IMG/VR virus record: IMGVR_UViG_3300027771_000091
Coordinates: 1 to 25,385 of that record
Origin: a virus
Length of the DNA: 25,385 nt
Direction: 5' to 3' (one strand)
Under the pieces are notes generated by a model that worked only from the letters and a program-made list of their open reading frames with translations, made no database searches and was not told the origin of the DNA. Every line of letters starts with the position of its first letter. Position 1 is the stretch's first letter. Shown one piece after another: positions 13,199 to 22,247 of the stretch. The position numbers were made by a program, and so were the translations under genes.

Positions 13199-14605
13199 AT
13201 GTATAAATATAAAACAGAGCCATTTAAACATCAGAGACAATCCTTAATAGAAGGAGCAAAACCTTATAACTTTGCATACTTCATGGAGATGGGAACAGGT
13301 AAAACAAAGGTTGCTATAGATAACGCAGCTTACTTATTTCAAGACCAAAAAATTAATTTTGTTTTTGTCATTGCGCCTAATTCAGTTTACCAGAATTGGA
13401 AAAAAGAAATAGATATACATTGTCCAGAAGAAACTAATATTTATATTTGGAAAGTTTCTAAAGATAAAACATTTAAAATGGATCCAGATAAACTTACATT
13501 TGTACTTATGAATGTTGAAGCATTATCTCATAAATCTGGTAAGAAATGGCTTGAGTCTAAATTACAAAAGCATGGTATGAGAAGTATGATTATATTAGAT
13601 GAAAGTACTTCTATTAAAAATTTAAGAGCCTCTAGAAGTAAAACTATAATTAAGTTAGGCCAGCTTGCTAGGTATAAAAGAATTCTTACAGGTTCTCCTA
13701 TTACTAAATCTCCCTTAGACTTATTTTCTCAATGTGCTTTTCTAGATAAAAAACTGTTAGGCTATGATAGCTATACAGTATTTAAATCAAAGTATGCTGT
13801 GATGTTCAGTATTGAAAGAGGTGGCTATAATATCCAGATCCCTAAGTATTATATTAACTTAGAAGAATTAGAATATAAACTTAAAAACTTTTCGTATCGA
13901 GTAAGAAAAAAAGATTGTTTAGATCTACCAGAAAAAATGTATATCCAAAGATATGTTGATATGCCAGAAGAACAAAGGGAAGCTTATGATAGATTAAAAA
14001 TTACTGCTCTTATTATGATGAAGGACAAAGAAGTATCATACAATAATAAATTAACTGAGTTACTTAAACTACAACAAGTAGCTAATGGTTTTGTTAAAAC
14101 AAATGAAGGGGACATTGTTGATTTTAAAACAAACGCCAAACTAAAAGAACTAATGAGTATTACAGAAGAGAGTGAAGATAAATGTATTATCTGGGCTAAT
14201 TATGTACACAATATTGAAAGCATTAAAAAAAAGCTAGCTGAAACTTATGGAGCAGACTCAGTAGTATCTATCTATGGTAAGGATTCAGTAGATGCAAGAA
14301 ATGAAGCAGTAGAGAAATTTCAAAATAAAGATGAGTGTAGATTCTTAGTTGGTAACCCAACAGTAGGGGGTTACGGTCTAACTCTTACTGCTGCTAAATA
14401 TGTAATCTATTTTAGTAATTCTTATAACCTAGAAGTTCGTCAGCAAAGTGAAGACCGGGCTCATAGAATAGGGCAGAAATCTCAAGTAACTTATATTGAT
14501 ATAATTTGTAGAGATACTATAGATCAAATGGTATTACATAATCTTGAAAACAAGATTGAACTATCCGCTAAGACTCTTGGTGAACAGGTACAGAAGTGGC
14601 TTTAG
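13199..14605 (+). CDS. SNF2-type superfamily 2 helicase/ATPase
   Basis: The 468-aa enzyme shows an SF2 set: PFKHQRQSL at the N-terminus, Walker A MGTGKTKVAI (residues 31-40), APNSVYQNW (Ia), DEST box ILDESTSIKN (Asp134, Glu135), ILTGSPITKSPLDLF (III), then NPTVGGYGLTLTAA (V) and the SNF2-like QQSEDRAHRIGQ (VI). Such small phage enzymes probably remodel or unwind branched DNA, in replication or recombination. It is the only large gene on the plus strand, isolated among leftward genes. No ribosome site precedes the ATG, so leaderless or AT-rich initiation is likely. Its last 38 bp overlap the end of the converging nuclease gene. Confidence 0.9.
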   Translation: MYKYKTEPFKHQRQSLIEGAKPYNFAYFMEMGTGKTKVAIDNAAYLFQDQKINFVFVIAPNSVYQNWKKEIDIHCPEETNIYIWKVSKDKTFKMDPDKLTFVLMNVEALSHKSGKKWLESKLQKHGMRSMIILDESTSIKNLRASRSKTIIKLGQLARYKRILTGSPITKSPLDLFSQCAFLDKKLLGYDSYTVFKSKYAVMFSIERGGYNIQIPKYYINLEELEYKLKNFSYRVRKKDCLDLPEKMYIQRYVDMPEEQREAYDRLKITALIMMKDKEVSYNNKLTELLKLQQVANGFVKTNEGDIVDFKTNAKLKELMSITEESEDKCIIWANYVHNIESIKKKLAETYGADSVVSIYGKDSVDARNEAVEKFQNKDECRFLVGNPTVGGYGLTLTAAKYVIYFSNSYNLEVRQQSEDRAHRIGQKSQVTYIDIICRDTIDQMVLHNLENKIELSAKTLGEQVQKWL

Positions 14606-15308
14606 CTTTATGATATTTCTCAACTCTCTCTAACCATTTATCTTCATACTCCAATAACTTTGATTGGTTCATTTTAAATTCTTGGTATAACTTATCTTTA
14701 GTACATACACATATTAAACCTTGTGTAATAGATCCATATTGTTTTTTATGGGCTAAAGAATAAGCTGCTATTTGATAATAGTAGTCTTCAACATACTCTT
14801 CTCTTTTAGGTTTGTTTGATTGTTTAAAGTCAATGATAGTTGGTTTACCATCATACAGTCCCACAACATCTGTTGCACCAGCCCATCTATCTTCATAGGC
14901 TAAGTTAACTTCATTACCCCATACCTCTTTTAGCTTACCTAAGTTTTCTATAATCTCATGGGCCATGAGTCGTGGTAGGGCACCATCAGATGATAGATTA
15001 ATGTATCCTCTACCATCAATATAATTTTCTAGTACATAGTGCATTTCAGTTCCACGAGTTGCAGCTTGAGTAGTTATTCTTTGTGCTTCTTGATAACCAA
15101 TTCTTTCTCTCCATCTATCAAGGCCTGCTTTCTTATCTTCTGATTGTGTAGCTGATAATATAGTTGTCACTGAGGGAATCTTTTTGTCTCCAACATTGTA
15201 GTGTCGTGAGCCGAGATCATTGTCCCTAGTATACTTTTTATAATCGTATTTCTTTTCGAGTTTTAAATCGTTAATGAAAAATCTATTATTTTCTCTTATG
15301 ATACGCAC
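14568..15308 (-). CDS. PD-(D/E)XK nuclease, Cas4/RecB-like exonuclease
   Basis: The 246-aa protein has an ordered PD-(D/E)XK core: RGTEMHYVLE (His90), GNEVNLAYED (Glu133), GATDVVGL (Asp147), TIIDFKQSNK (Asp160 and Lys162) and the QIAAY motif (Gln179, Tyr183) that defines the RecB/Cas4 group. N-terminal KIPSVTTILSAT is typical of phage members. It probably degrades or resects DNA for recombination and host-DNA recycling, perhaps with the neighbouring SNF2-type helicase. There are no four cysteines of a Cas4 Fe-S cluster, so it is RecB-like and not Cas4 proper. Start is GTG at 15308; no ATG is available in this frame. Confidence 0.82.
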   Translation of the reverse strand: MRIIRENNRFFINDLKLEKKYDYKKYTRDNDLGSRHYNVGDKKIPSVTTILSATQSEDKKAGLDRWRERIGYQEAQRITTQAATRGTEMHYVLENYIDGRGYINLSSDGALPRLMAHEIIENLGKLKEVWGNEVNLAYEDRWAGATDVVGLYDGKPTIIDFKQSNKPKREEYVEDYYYQIAAYSLAHKKQYGSITQGLICVCTKDKLYQEFKMNQSKLLEYEDKWLERVEKYHKAKATSVPVHQES

Positions 15309-15316
15309 ATGGTCTT

Positions 15317-15532
15317 TTAGTTTAATTTAAAGACAAGAGCAACTATTATTCCAACCATGGAAGTCATTAAAAAAGCCATACAAGATATTAGAATTTTTTC
15401 AATTCTATGTATGTCTGTGTGTAATTCTGTAATTTTTTTATTGGTATTTTCCTGCATAATTCTACATAACTTCTCATGATCATCTAATCTTTGATGAGCA
15501 AGGCTATCTTTACTAGAAGTTTTTTTTGGCAC
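15317..15532 (-). CDS. Small XhlA-like membrane protein, possible lysis accessory
   Basis: The 71-aa protein has a charged coiled-coil part (AHQRLDDHEKLCRIMQEN, then KITELHTDIHRIEKIL) and one C-terminal membrane helix (ISCMAFLMTSMVGIIVALVF) ending in KLN. This layout resembles hemolysin XhlA and other small tail-anchored phage proteins that help holin-driven lysis or stay at the membrane. The N-terminus would face the cytoplasm. It overlaps the upstream structural gene by 20 bp and lies directly before the nuclease gene. No endolysin is visible next to it, so a lysis role is tentative. Confidence 0.6.
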   Translation of the reverse strand: MPKKTSSKDSLAHQRLDDHEKLCRIMQENTNKKITELHTDIHRIEKILISCMAFLMTSMVGIIVALVFKLN

Positions 15533-18161
15533 TGACTATCCCTCCCTTATTAAAAAGGTTTAGGGCTTGTGCTAATTCTGTGTTTGATTGTTGTCCACTC
15601 ATACCCATAGGTAAGTTAGATGGTGCTATGTTTGGTAGGGGTACCTGGGGGGCAGAGCCCACTATAGAACCCATGCCTTGGCCAGAGCTTTGTTTTTGTA
15701 TTCCAGATTGTAAGTAAGGATCTATTTCAATTGCAGGAGCATTCTCTGGCTCAAACTCTCTTTTAGCGGGAGCATTTGGCATAAACCCTGTTTTAAAATA
15801 TTGTTCATAAGCTTCTTTATTTCCTTCAACTTTATCCATTGCTGCTTTTGCTTCTGTAGGACCAACAATACCTTCGGATACTAAAGCACTTCCTAACTGT
15901 CCAATATATCTTGTTAGCCCCTGATAACTATCAATTCCTTTTGTAGCTCCCCCTAAACCATTTATTAATGCTTTAGTTGTTGCCGGCCTTGACATTGCAT
16001 AAGCTAAACCAGCAGGACCTAATACAAAAAATGTTGCGGCTCCAGGATCAATTGTTCCAGTGGCAAATAAGCCAACTCCAACTATTTGTGAAAGAGCACC
16101 AGCTTGTTTCATCTGCACTAGCATTTCTCCACTGGTACCTGCAGCTCCTGGTGGTTTTATTTTACCTTCAATTATTTGTAATCTTCTTGTATAATCTTTA
16201 ATACCTTTAATTTGAGATTTAGTTAAAAAACCTACATCCTCTTTTAATAACCAATCATAATCTTTTAAAAATTTCTCTGCACCTGTTTTATTTAGTTTAA
16301 AATATTGACCAGATTTATCTACACTATTTCTTAAAAAATCTTTAAAAAATTGTCCTTGCAGTGCTCCTTGAATAGCTTCTCTTTGTGGAAATAAATCATA
16401 TTTTTTACCGCCTGCTTCTATCTTTCCATCTTTTAAACTTTTTTGAAAACCTCTAAAATAACTTGGTCTACCTGCACCTATAATATTTTTATATAATCTT
16501 TCTTGTCCTACATCTGTTTTTAACAGATCTGCTACTACTTTACCCTCAAACGCTTCACCCCCTAGTCTTGTAAAATCTGCTGCAGCTCTTCTGGCCGTAT
16601 TAACAGCGGGAGGTAATGGAGAGTTTGATAGCATTGATTCCATTCTTTTCATTACTTCTGCTTTTACACTATCTGCAGGTGTGCCGCCTACTCTCATTTT
16701 ACCAATTGCTGAATACACTCTTCTAAACTCATTATAATTTGCTCGATTTCCCATTCTCAAAATCATTCCAGTAATCTCTCTAATACCTTCGTCCTGAACA
16801 TTCATATTTTCTACAAATGCTCTATCAATATAAGTAGCTAAATTAGTAACTTCTTCCTCTTTCCCAGTAAAGCTATTAAAAACTTTTATTTTTACTGATT
16901 TCGGATCAGGGGCATATGCTCTGCTATCTCTAACTATTACATCAAATAAAGGGTCGAAATCTTTTGGACCATCACCTATACGAGTAGCTTTATTTACTTG
17001 CTCTGATAAATTATTCCATAATTTAGTTTTTGTATTTTTATATATTTCTCTACCGCCTCTTACTTGTGAATTTAAAAAAGCAGTAATACTATCCGCAGCT
17101 ACGTCATAATCCAGGTTAGGCAAATCTTTGGTTAACACTTTTGTAAAATTATCTATAGATTCTATAGTCATTAATCTACTTAAACCTTCAGAGTTTCTTA
17201 TAAAAGCACCCCCACCAATAGATGCAGCAGATAATGAACTCGCTAATTCTACACCTGACTGCTCTGTAATTTTACCTGCAATAATATTTGCAGCTTCAAA
17301 ATTATACTTGCCCCCTTTATTTAATTTAAAAAAATCTGGATTAGCTTGATTTGCACTTTTGTATGCATCATCACTTAGCTCCATACTTTCAAGAATAGAT
17401 CTTTGTTGAGGTGTAATAAAAACATCTGAAGTTTCATTTGAAATTTTATCAAGAACTTGTTTAGTTGGTAGTTTGCCTGAACTTTTTATTTTAGCTATTT
17501 CTTTATAAAATAATTTATCTGCATCCAATCCTCTTACAACCTCTTGTGCTCCGTCAATAGTTTTTAAAGAAAATCCTGTAACTTTATTATATGCTTTAGA
17601 TAATCCTGCAGCCATACCAAAACCTAATAGTTCTCCAAAAGCACCTTGAGCAGTCCCTCTTGCAACTTCTCTTACAATACTTTCTTTAGGATCAAAGGTT
17701 TGTGATATTGCTGCTCCAGCTCCACCACCTAATCCAGCTCCAGTTACACCACCAATTAATCTTTGTTTACCCTTACTTAAATTTAAAAGAGGTCTAGCTA
17801 TTCTAGCTACTCTTGCTGCCATTAAACCTGTTGTCGCTAATGAGGAGCCTCCAGTAAACGGAGCTGCAGCAACTCCAGCAATACCACCAGCGATAGATAA
17901 ACCTACCTCCGTAACAATCCTCATAAAGTCTGGACTTGCTAAAAAACTTTCTGTATCTTTATTATACTTTCCTTTTTGTGCATCTGATAAAACATCTTCA
18001 GGTGTAATCATAAGTTTCATCTCATCATCAAAACTTAATCCTCCATCTTCCCCAGAAGCACCTTTAGCTGCTAGAACAGAATCAATAGCTACTTGTTCTT
18101 TAGTAGTAGGCTCAGTGCCTTTAATTTTAAATGTGTTTCCTTGTACAATTATCTCTGCCAT
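15513..18161 (-). CDS. Large Ala/Gly-rich candidate DNA-ejection (internal virion) protein
   Basis: The 882-aa protein begins MAEIIVQGNTFKIKGTEPTT and soon enters hydrophobic Gly/Ala-rich helices (SIAGGIAGVAAAPFTGGSSL at about 89-108, GGVTGAGLGGGAGAA at about 138-152). Such segments let ejection proteins of short-tailed phages insert in the host envelope. The middle is long and helical with Lys/Asp-rich repeats; the C-terminus again has an Ala/Gly helix (LFATGTIDPGAATFFVLG) and a disordered Pro/Gln tail. Its place after three smaller virion-type proteins and its size fit T7 gp15/gp16 or P22 gp16/gp20-like roles. No lytic transglycosylase motif was seen. AAGGA precedes the ATG. Confidence 0.6.
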   Translation of the reverse strand: MAEIIVQGNTFKIKGTEPTTKEQVAIDSVLAAKGASGEDGGLSFDDEMKLMITPEDVLSDAQKGKYNKDTESFLASPDFMRIVTEVGLSIAGGIAGVAAAPFTGGSSLATTGLMAARVARIARPLLNLSKGKQRLIGGVTGAGLGGGAGAAISQTFDPKESIVREVARGTAQGAFGELLGFGMAAGLSKAYNKVTGFSLKTIDGAQEVVRGLDADKLFYKEIAKIKSSGKLPTKQVLDKISNETSDVFITPQQRSILESMELSDDAYKSANQANPDFFKLNKGGKYNFEAANIIAGKITEQSGVELASSLSAASIGGGAFIRNSEGLSRLMTIESIDNFTKVLTKDLPNLDYDVAADSITAFLNSQVRGGREIYKNTKTKLWNNLSEQVNKATRIGDGPKDFDPLFDVIVRDSRAYAPDPKSVKIKVFNSFTGKEEEVTNLATYIDRAFVENMNVQDEGIREITGMILRMGNRANYNEFRRVYSAIGKMRVGGTPADSVKAEVMKRMESMLSNSPLPPAVNTARRAAADFTRLGGEAFEGKVVADLLKTDVGQERLYKNIIGAGRPSYFRGFQKSLKDGKIEAGGKKYDLFPQREAIQGALQGQFFKDFLRNSVDKSGQYFKLNKTGAEKFLKDYDWLLKEDVGFLTKSQIKGIKDYTRRLQIIEGKIKPPGAAGTSGEMLVQMKQAGALSQIVGVGLFATGTIDPGAATFFVLGPAGLAYAMSRPATTKALINGLGGATKGIDSYQGLTRYIGQLGSALVSEGIVGPTEAKAAMDKVEGNKEAYEQYFKTGFMPNAPAKREFEPENAPAIEIDPYLQSGIQKQSSGQGMGSIVGSAPQVPLPNIAPSNLPMGMSGQQSNTELAQALNLFNKGGIVSAKKNF

Positions 18162-18169
18162 AAAAATCC

Positions 18170-19027
18170 TTAATTTGCGCTAACATCATATTTGTTGCCA
18201 TCATACTGTTTAACAGTTACATCGTTTGCTAAATCTATTTCATAATTAACAGCCCCTCTTCCAGAAACTTCCATTATCTCTAAGGCAGTAGTAAAGTCTG
18301 CATTATTGTCTTCTGCAATTGCAATAGCATCTGCAAAATAACTATCTAATGCTCTTAATTTAGATTCAAATGTAGATTCCGTATCCCCTACTTGTGGAAT
18401 TAATTTTGTAATTCTTTCCGCTTCTTGCTCCGATACGGCTGCACCAGAAATGGCCTGTGTCGTAAATGAAGTTGCTTGTTGTATTCTACTTTTAAATTCT
18501 CCATAGTCTTTTGAAAACTTTGTGCCCGCAACTTTACCAAGGGATGCCCTAATCCTACCCGGGTCACCAAACCCTACTGGCTTACCTAAGTCATAATATG
18601 AATCAGTAATTCTAGATAAGATAGTTCTTACTCTTTTACTACCCTGTATTTGTTTTACAGATTCTGCTGTAGGTTTTGATATAATTTTAATTTCACCTTC
18701 TGAGTTTACTTGTGCTGAAGTTCCTGGAGATAGCTTAGCCGTTTTTAATTCTTCTGGTGTCATAAACCTTGTTGATTTACCTTTATTTTTTTCTAAAGCA
18801 ATTATAGTTGCAGGTAATTTTGATACCCCTTCTCCTAAAGCACTTAGAGCGTTACCTACACCAGAACCTTTTGCTTGAAGTAAGGGCCCTGCTAAAGTTG
18901 CTGCATAAATAGCTTTCTCTTGATTACTTAATGATCCTAGACCACCTTTTTGAAAATGTTGTATAGTAGGCTTTAAAGATTTAAAGTATCTAGCCTTAAA
19001 CATTTTTCTAGTTAATATTTTATCCAT
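18170..19027 (-). CDS. Virion-internal-type protein, 285 aa
   Basis: N-terminal part is basic (LTRKMFKARYFKSLKPTIQH), followed by an Ala-rich segment (AIYAATLAGPLLQAKGSG). The C-terminal half has the feature seen in several phage injection proteins: TTQAISGAAVSEQEAERI, then IPQVGDTESTFESKL. It is predicted soluble and helical. It starts with TAATG, overlapping the previous stop by one base, with GAGGG upstream, and is followed eight bases later by the large ejection-type gene. Known structure-based function is not established; an internal virion or ejection role is inferred from the C-terminal motif and location. Confidence 0.6.
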   Translation of the reverse strand: MDKILTRKMFKARYFKSLKPTIQHFQKGGLGSLSNQEKAIYAATLAGPLLQAKGSGVGNALSALGEGVSKLPATIIALEKNKGKSTRFMTPEELKTAKLSPGTSAQVNSEGEIKIISKPTAESVKQIQGSKRVRTILSRITDSYYDLGKPVGFGDPGRIRASLGKVAGTKFSKDYGEFKSRIQQATSFTTQAISGAAVSEQEAERITKLIPQVGDTESTFESKLRALDSYFADAIAIAEDNNADFTTALEIMEVSGRGAVNYEIDLANDVTVKQYDGNKYDVSAN

Positions 19028-20046
19028 TAGTACCCTCTTCTTGGCTGCATCATATTGTAGGCTGAATATGCACCTAAACCTGCTCCTGCTGCTTGTGCTA
19101 TTGAATTAGATCCGGGAGACGTGGTCTGTGTAATACTACTTTGTGTTGTAGGTAAGTTAGTCATGATACCTTTCATAAACTCTACTCTTTGGTAAGGCTC
19201 ATAAGCTCTTTGTAATTCTGTTTGTCTTTGTGCATCTAAGCCCTGTTGACCAACACCTCTCTGTACTGCACCTGCTTGCATTTGTGCATTTATATCTGCT
19301 AGTGACATAGCTTGTTGCTGTGCACCTAATTGACCTAACATTTGTCCACCCATTAACTGTTGTTGTCTTTGTGCCTGTGAAGCTTGTAGAGCTGTATTAA
19401 ATCCTGATGCTTGAGCTTGGCCCATTGCTGAAAGTGTTCTTCCTTGAAGCTCTGCTTGTTGAACTCCTTCTCTTCCGCCACCAAACGCACCAGATTGAAT
19501 AGCACTAGCACCCATTTGGTTTTGCATCATTTGTCCTTGTCTACCAATTTCGTTTGTTACATATGATTGATAAGGATTTAAAAATTTACCTATATTTGGA
19601 TCTTGCATCCCTGTTTGTATTGAACCAATACCTCCAGTAACAGTACCTGCACCAACGCCTGTTTGTCCTGCTTGAGTAATACCAGCTTGTTCTAATGGAC
19701 TAAGACCAGCAACTTGAATACCCGGTATATTAACTGGATTCTGAGCTAAGTTTGAAGCTTGGTCATATAAAGCAAGTTTTCTAGCCTCAACTTCTGGAGC
19801 TTCTCTTTGTATATTTGTTTGGGTCCCAGAACCACCACCACCGCCACCGCCACCGAAGTATTGTGTTAGGCCTGTTTGTAAATTAATTGTACCGGACCCG
19901 CCGTGTTGAATAAGTAATTTTTTTTCAAATTTATTTATATGAGCTAACTCTGTATCCCCATTAACACCTTTACTAGATATCTCTTTACCTAGTTTTTTAA
20001 ATAATTCTATTTTTTGTTTTATGTTTAATTTATTTGTATCTATCAT
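19027..20046 (-). CDS. Gly/Gln-rich virion-type protein with poly-Gly tract, 339 aa
   Basis: After a helical N-terminus (LNIKQKIELFKKLGKEI) comes an eight-glycine run (about residues 66-73), then a long region of Gln, Ala and Gly (QGQMMQNQMGASAIQSGAFG, QAQRQQQLMGGQMLGQLGA). The Gln/Ala helices resemble proteins found between tail and ejection proteins of marine short-tailed phages. C-terminus ends with an Ala/Gly helix (AAGAGLGAYSAYNMM). It overlaps its upstream neighbour by 4 bp. The glycine run is a flexible hinge. Its exact role is unknown; association with the internal core is inferred from neighbours. Confidence 0.6.
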   Translation of the reverse strand: MIDTNKLNIKQKIELFKKLGKEISSKGVNGDTELAHINKFEKKLLIQHGGSGTINLQTGLTQYFGGGGGGGGSGTQTNIQREAPEVEARKLALYDQASNLAQNPVNIPGIQVAGLSPLEQAGITQAGQTGVGAGTVTGGIGSIQTGMQDPNIGKFLNPYQSYVTNEIGRQGQMMQNQMGASAIQSGAFGGGREGVQQAELQGRTLSAMGQAQASGFNTALQASQAQRQQQLMGGQMLGQLGAQQQAMSLADINAQMQAGAVQRGVGQQGLDAQRQTELQRAYEPYQRVEFMKGIMTNLPTTQSSITQTTSPGSNSIAQAAGAGLGAYSAYNMMQPRRGY

Positions 20047-20459
20047 AATTCTTTCTCTACTTGAACATGTGTTGCCACATAACCTTTTTGTTTAAATAAA
20101 GAGACATAACCAGGCCTTGAAAAGATTTCCATTTTTTTACAACCTTGTTTTTTAGCCCATTCAGCAACTTTATCAATTTGATCAAACCATTCTTTGTACC
20201 GTTTACCAGTAACGATTTTAGCATCACAAACACTGTAATTAGGGTACTTTCTAATTTCAGTAACACCAACGCATAAAACTTCGTTGTCTTCTGTAATAGC
20301 CAACCAAAGTTGCATAGTACCTTTTTTACAATATTCTTTAACATGTTCTCCACTAATAAATCCTCCCGCTCTTATGCAAGCTTTGTGTATTAATTCTTTT
20401 GCTAGAGGCCATACTTTATCTACCTCTTCTTTATTGAACTGTACTAGTTTTGTTGTCAT
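20043..20459 (-). CDS. T7 gp13-like / GNAT-fold protein
   Basis: The 138-aa protein has LWLAITEDNEVLCVGVTEIR, then KYPNYSVCDAKIVTG, WFDQIDKVAEWAKKQGC and a final MEIFSRPGYVSLFKQKGY. This strand, helix, strand order with the terminal RPGY...GY feature matches the internal virion protein A (gp13) family of T7-like phages, which has an acetyltransferase fold. It may assist assembly of the internal core; whether it acetylates anything is unknown. The acetyl-CoA loop is not obvious. It overlaps the genes on both sides (29 and 4 bp) inside the virion module. Confidence 0.65.
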   Translation of the reverse strand: MTTKLVQFNKEEVDKVWPLAKELIHKACIRAGGFISGEHVKEYCKKGTMQLWLAITEDNEVLCVGVTEIRKYPNYSVCDAKIVTGKRYKEWFDQIDKVAEWAKKQGCKKMEIFSRPGYVSLFKQKGYVATHVQVEKEL

Positions 20460-21330
20460 TAACTAAATCGTAAATTCTTTTTAATTTTTTTTGTTGGTCA
20501 TAAAAATAACTAGCCCCTGCTTTTCTCATGCTCTTAAAACTTTTAGGATCACCACCAGATAAAATACCGGCACCAAGTACAGCGTCCGCTCGTGAAACAA
20601 ATTCTCCATCAGCTAATTGAGCTAACATAGTATCTTCATCTTTATCACCATTACCAGCACCGTCTTCAACATAGCCTTCAGCTCTTACATAATTATTATA
20701 ATCATTTTCATTATGATCTGATTTAGAGGGTAAATAATTTACACCGCCTTTATTAAATTTTGGCAGGGCTGTCGCTAACCCACCTTGATTTGCATAGAAC
20801 ATATCTGATCTAATTGTTTCATCCATTGTAGGTTGTGTATTAGTTGCAGGCACAAACGCACCATCTAATTTACCAAGCTGTTCATCGTATGCTTTTTTAT
20901 AATCTTCTTGTGAGAACATTGGTTTCTCTGGTTTCTCTTCGCCCTCTAAAAAAGGAAGTAGTGTTGAGGCAGTTATTAATTTACCACCTGTACCCATACC
21001 CATAAAACCTTTTCCTTCTTGCATAGCCGCAGCTATTTGTTGTTTTGTTGCGTTTTCAATTCCTTTTTTCTTTAACGCTTCTACAGCTGCCTTTTCTCCT
21101 ATAGCTTTTTGTCCTAGTAATCCTTTGATACCACTGAATGCTGAACCTGTTCCAATGTTACCTAAACCTTGCCCTGCTGTAACACCTGGAATACTTCCTG
21201 CAGCCGCCATTTGTCCAAATGCATATGAACCCCCACCAACTAGAGCTGCACTTGCTAGGGCCTTCTTAGTTGATTTACCTCTGAGTTTTTGTACACCAAA
21301 TGTGGCTAGTGCTATTGTAAATGGATCCAT
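20431..21330 (-). CDS. Virion-module protein with C-terminal helical domain, 299 aa
   Basis: N-terminal Ala/Gly-rich hydrophobic part (MDPFTIALATFGVQKLRG, then ALVGGGSYAFGQMAAAG) is followed by a Gly/Lys-rich stretch, an acidic linker (YVEDGAGNGDKDEDT) and a conserved-looking C-terminal segment, LADGEFVSRADAVLGAGIL and RKAGASYFYDQQKKL. The latter resembles C-termini I have seen in many marine phage structural proteins, including the large ejection-type gene here (FNKGG motif shared). Role is probably virion-internal; no enzyme motif is seen. It follows the glycosyltransferase genes after a 35-bp AT-rich spacer. Confidence 0.6.
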   Translation of the reverse strand: MDPFTIALATFGVQKLRGKSTKKALASAALVGGGSYAFGQMAAAGSIPGVTAGQGLGNIGTGSAFSGIKGLLGQKAIGEKAAVEALKKKGIENATKQQIAAAMQEGKGFMGMGTGGKLITASTLLPFLEGEEKPEKPMFSQEDYKKAYDEQLGKLDGAFVPATNTQPTMDETIRSDMFYANQGGLATALPKFNKGGVNYLPSKSDHNENDYNNYVRAEGYVEDGAGNGDKDEDTMLAQLADGEFVSRADAVLGAGILSGGDPKSFKSMRKAGASYFYDQQKKLKRIYDLVNDNKTSTVQ

Positions 21331-21365
21331 AATCTAATTAATTAATTATGGATAATACTAGCATT

Positions 21366-22247
21366 TTACTCAGTAAGTTTCAACTCATCAGCAAAACGTC
21401 CTTCATACTGATGCTCACCAACGTGTACTATATTATCTGTAATATACGCATGACATATACCACCTATGTCTTTCCAAAGCTTACAGAAAGAGAAGTCTTC
21501 TCCTAAATATGTTTTAGTTTCTGGGTCATGAATACAATCAAAAAAATTCCACATGTGAGGCTTATCTACGTATTCTCCGTTTATAACAGTTTTTTGTACA
21601 ATAGATTTTTCGGGGTAATGTTTAATAAGTTTTTCAAATACAGATCTTTTAATTAACATACATCCTGTAGGGCTGTGGGTTACTTCCATAACACCCTTAT
21701 CTATTTTAATGTCTTTGCCATCTTTTACTTTTATAGGGTATGTATTAAATGCTTTCTTTAAATCAGAAATTTTTTTAATGTTACCTTCTTGAATTTGATC
21801 CATTGCCTTGTCCCACATTATAGTTTTTAAAGGATAGGGTATAGATATAATTTCTTTATCTTTCTCTATCATTTTAAATATAGACTCAGCATGAAAATAT
21901 ATGTCAGAATCAATAAACAACATATGGGAATAATTTGATTCTAAAAATCCTGCAACACATAAATTTCTACCTTGAGTAATTAAAGAAGACTTCATTAGTT
22001 GAAATGTAATTTTCGTTTTTCTCTCAACAGCTAGTTTTTGTAATTCTAATAAAGCTTGAGTATAATGAATAGAGCATTCACTGTGCACAGGAGTTGCTAA
22101 GAATATAGAGTAGGGAGCTATATCAGATGGAGCTTTATCTTTTTTCCATAAAGGTAAAATGGATTTATCGTGAGGCTCTGGTCTAACCTTTAAATCTTGT
22201 AGTGTTTGATATGTATCTTCGTTTATAAATTTTTTACTTTCGCTCAC
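21366..22247 (-). CDS. GT-A type glycosyltransferase
   Basis: The 293-aa protein starts at GTG (22247) with GGAG at good spacing. It shows a nucleotide-sugar transferase core: SIFLATPVHSECSIHYTQAL, an MLFIDSDIYF motif (Asp113-Ser-Asp115, the metal-binding DxD), then SIPYPLKTIMWDKAMD and PTGCMLIKRSVFEKL. A later AYITDNIVHVGEHQYEGRF is also typical of GT-A enzymes of this type. It probably attaches sugars to virion components or to host surface polymers during infection. The gene overlaps the GT-B gene by 14 bp, so both probably act in one pathway. Acceptor and donor are not deducible. Confidence 0.78.
   Translation of the reverse strand: MSESKKFINEDTYQTLQDLKVRPEPHDKSILPLWKKDKAPSDIAPYSIFLATPVHSECSIHYTQALLELQKLAVERKTKITFQLMKSSLITQGRNLCVAGFLESNYSHMLFIDSDIYFHAESIFKMIEKDKEIISIPYPLKTIMWDKAMDQIQEGNIKKISDLKKAFNTYPIKVKDGKDIKIDKGVMEVTHSPTGCMLIKRSVFEKLIKHYPEKSIVQKTVINGEYVDKPHMWNFFDCIHDPETKTYLGEDFSFCKLWKDIGGICHAYITDNIVHVGEHQYEGRFADELKLTE

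Noticed and set aside
19849-19872. Poly-glycine codon run as a possible sequencing or assembly artefact
   Set aside because: The frame stays open on both sides and mixed GGT/GGC/GGA-type codons are used, so it looks like a real flexible linker.
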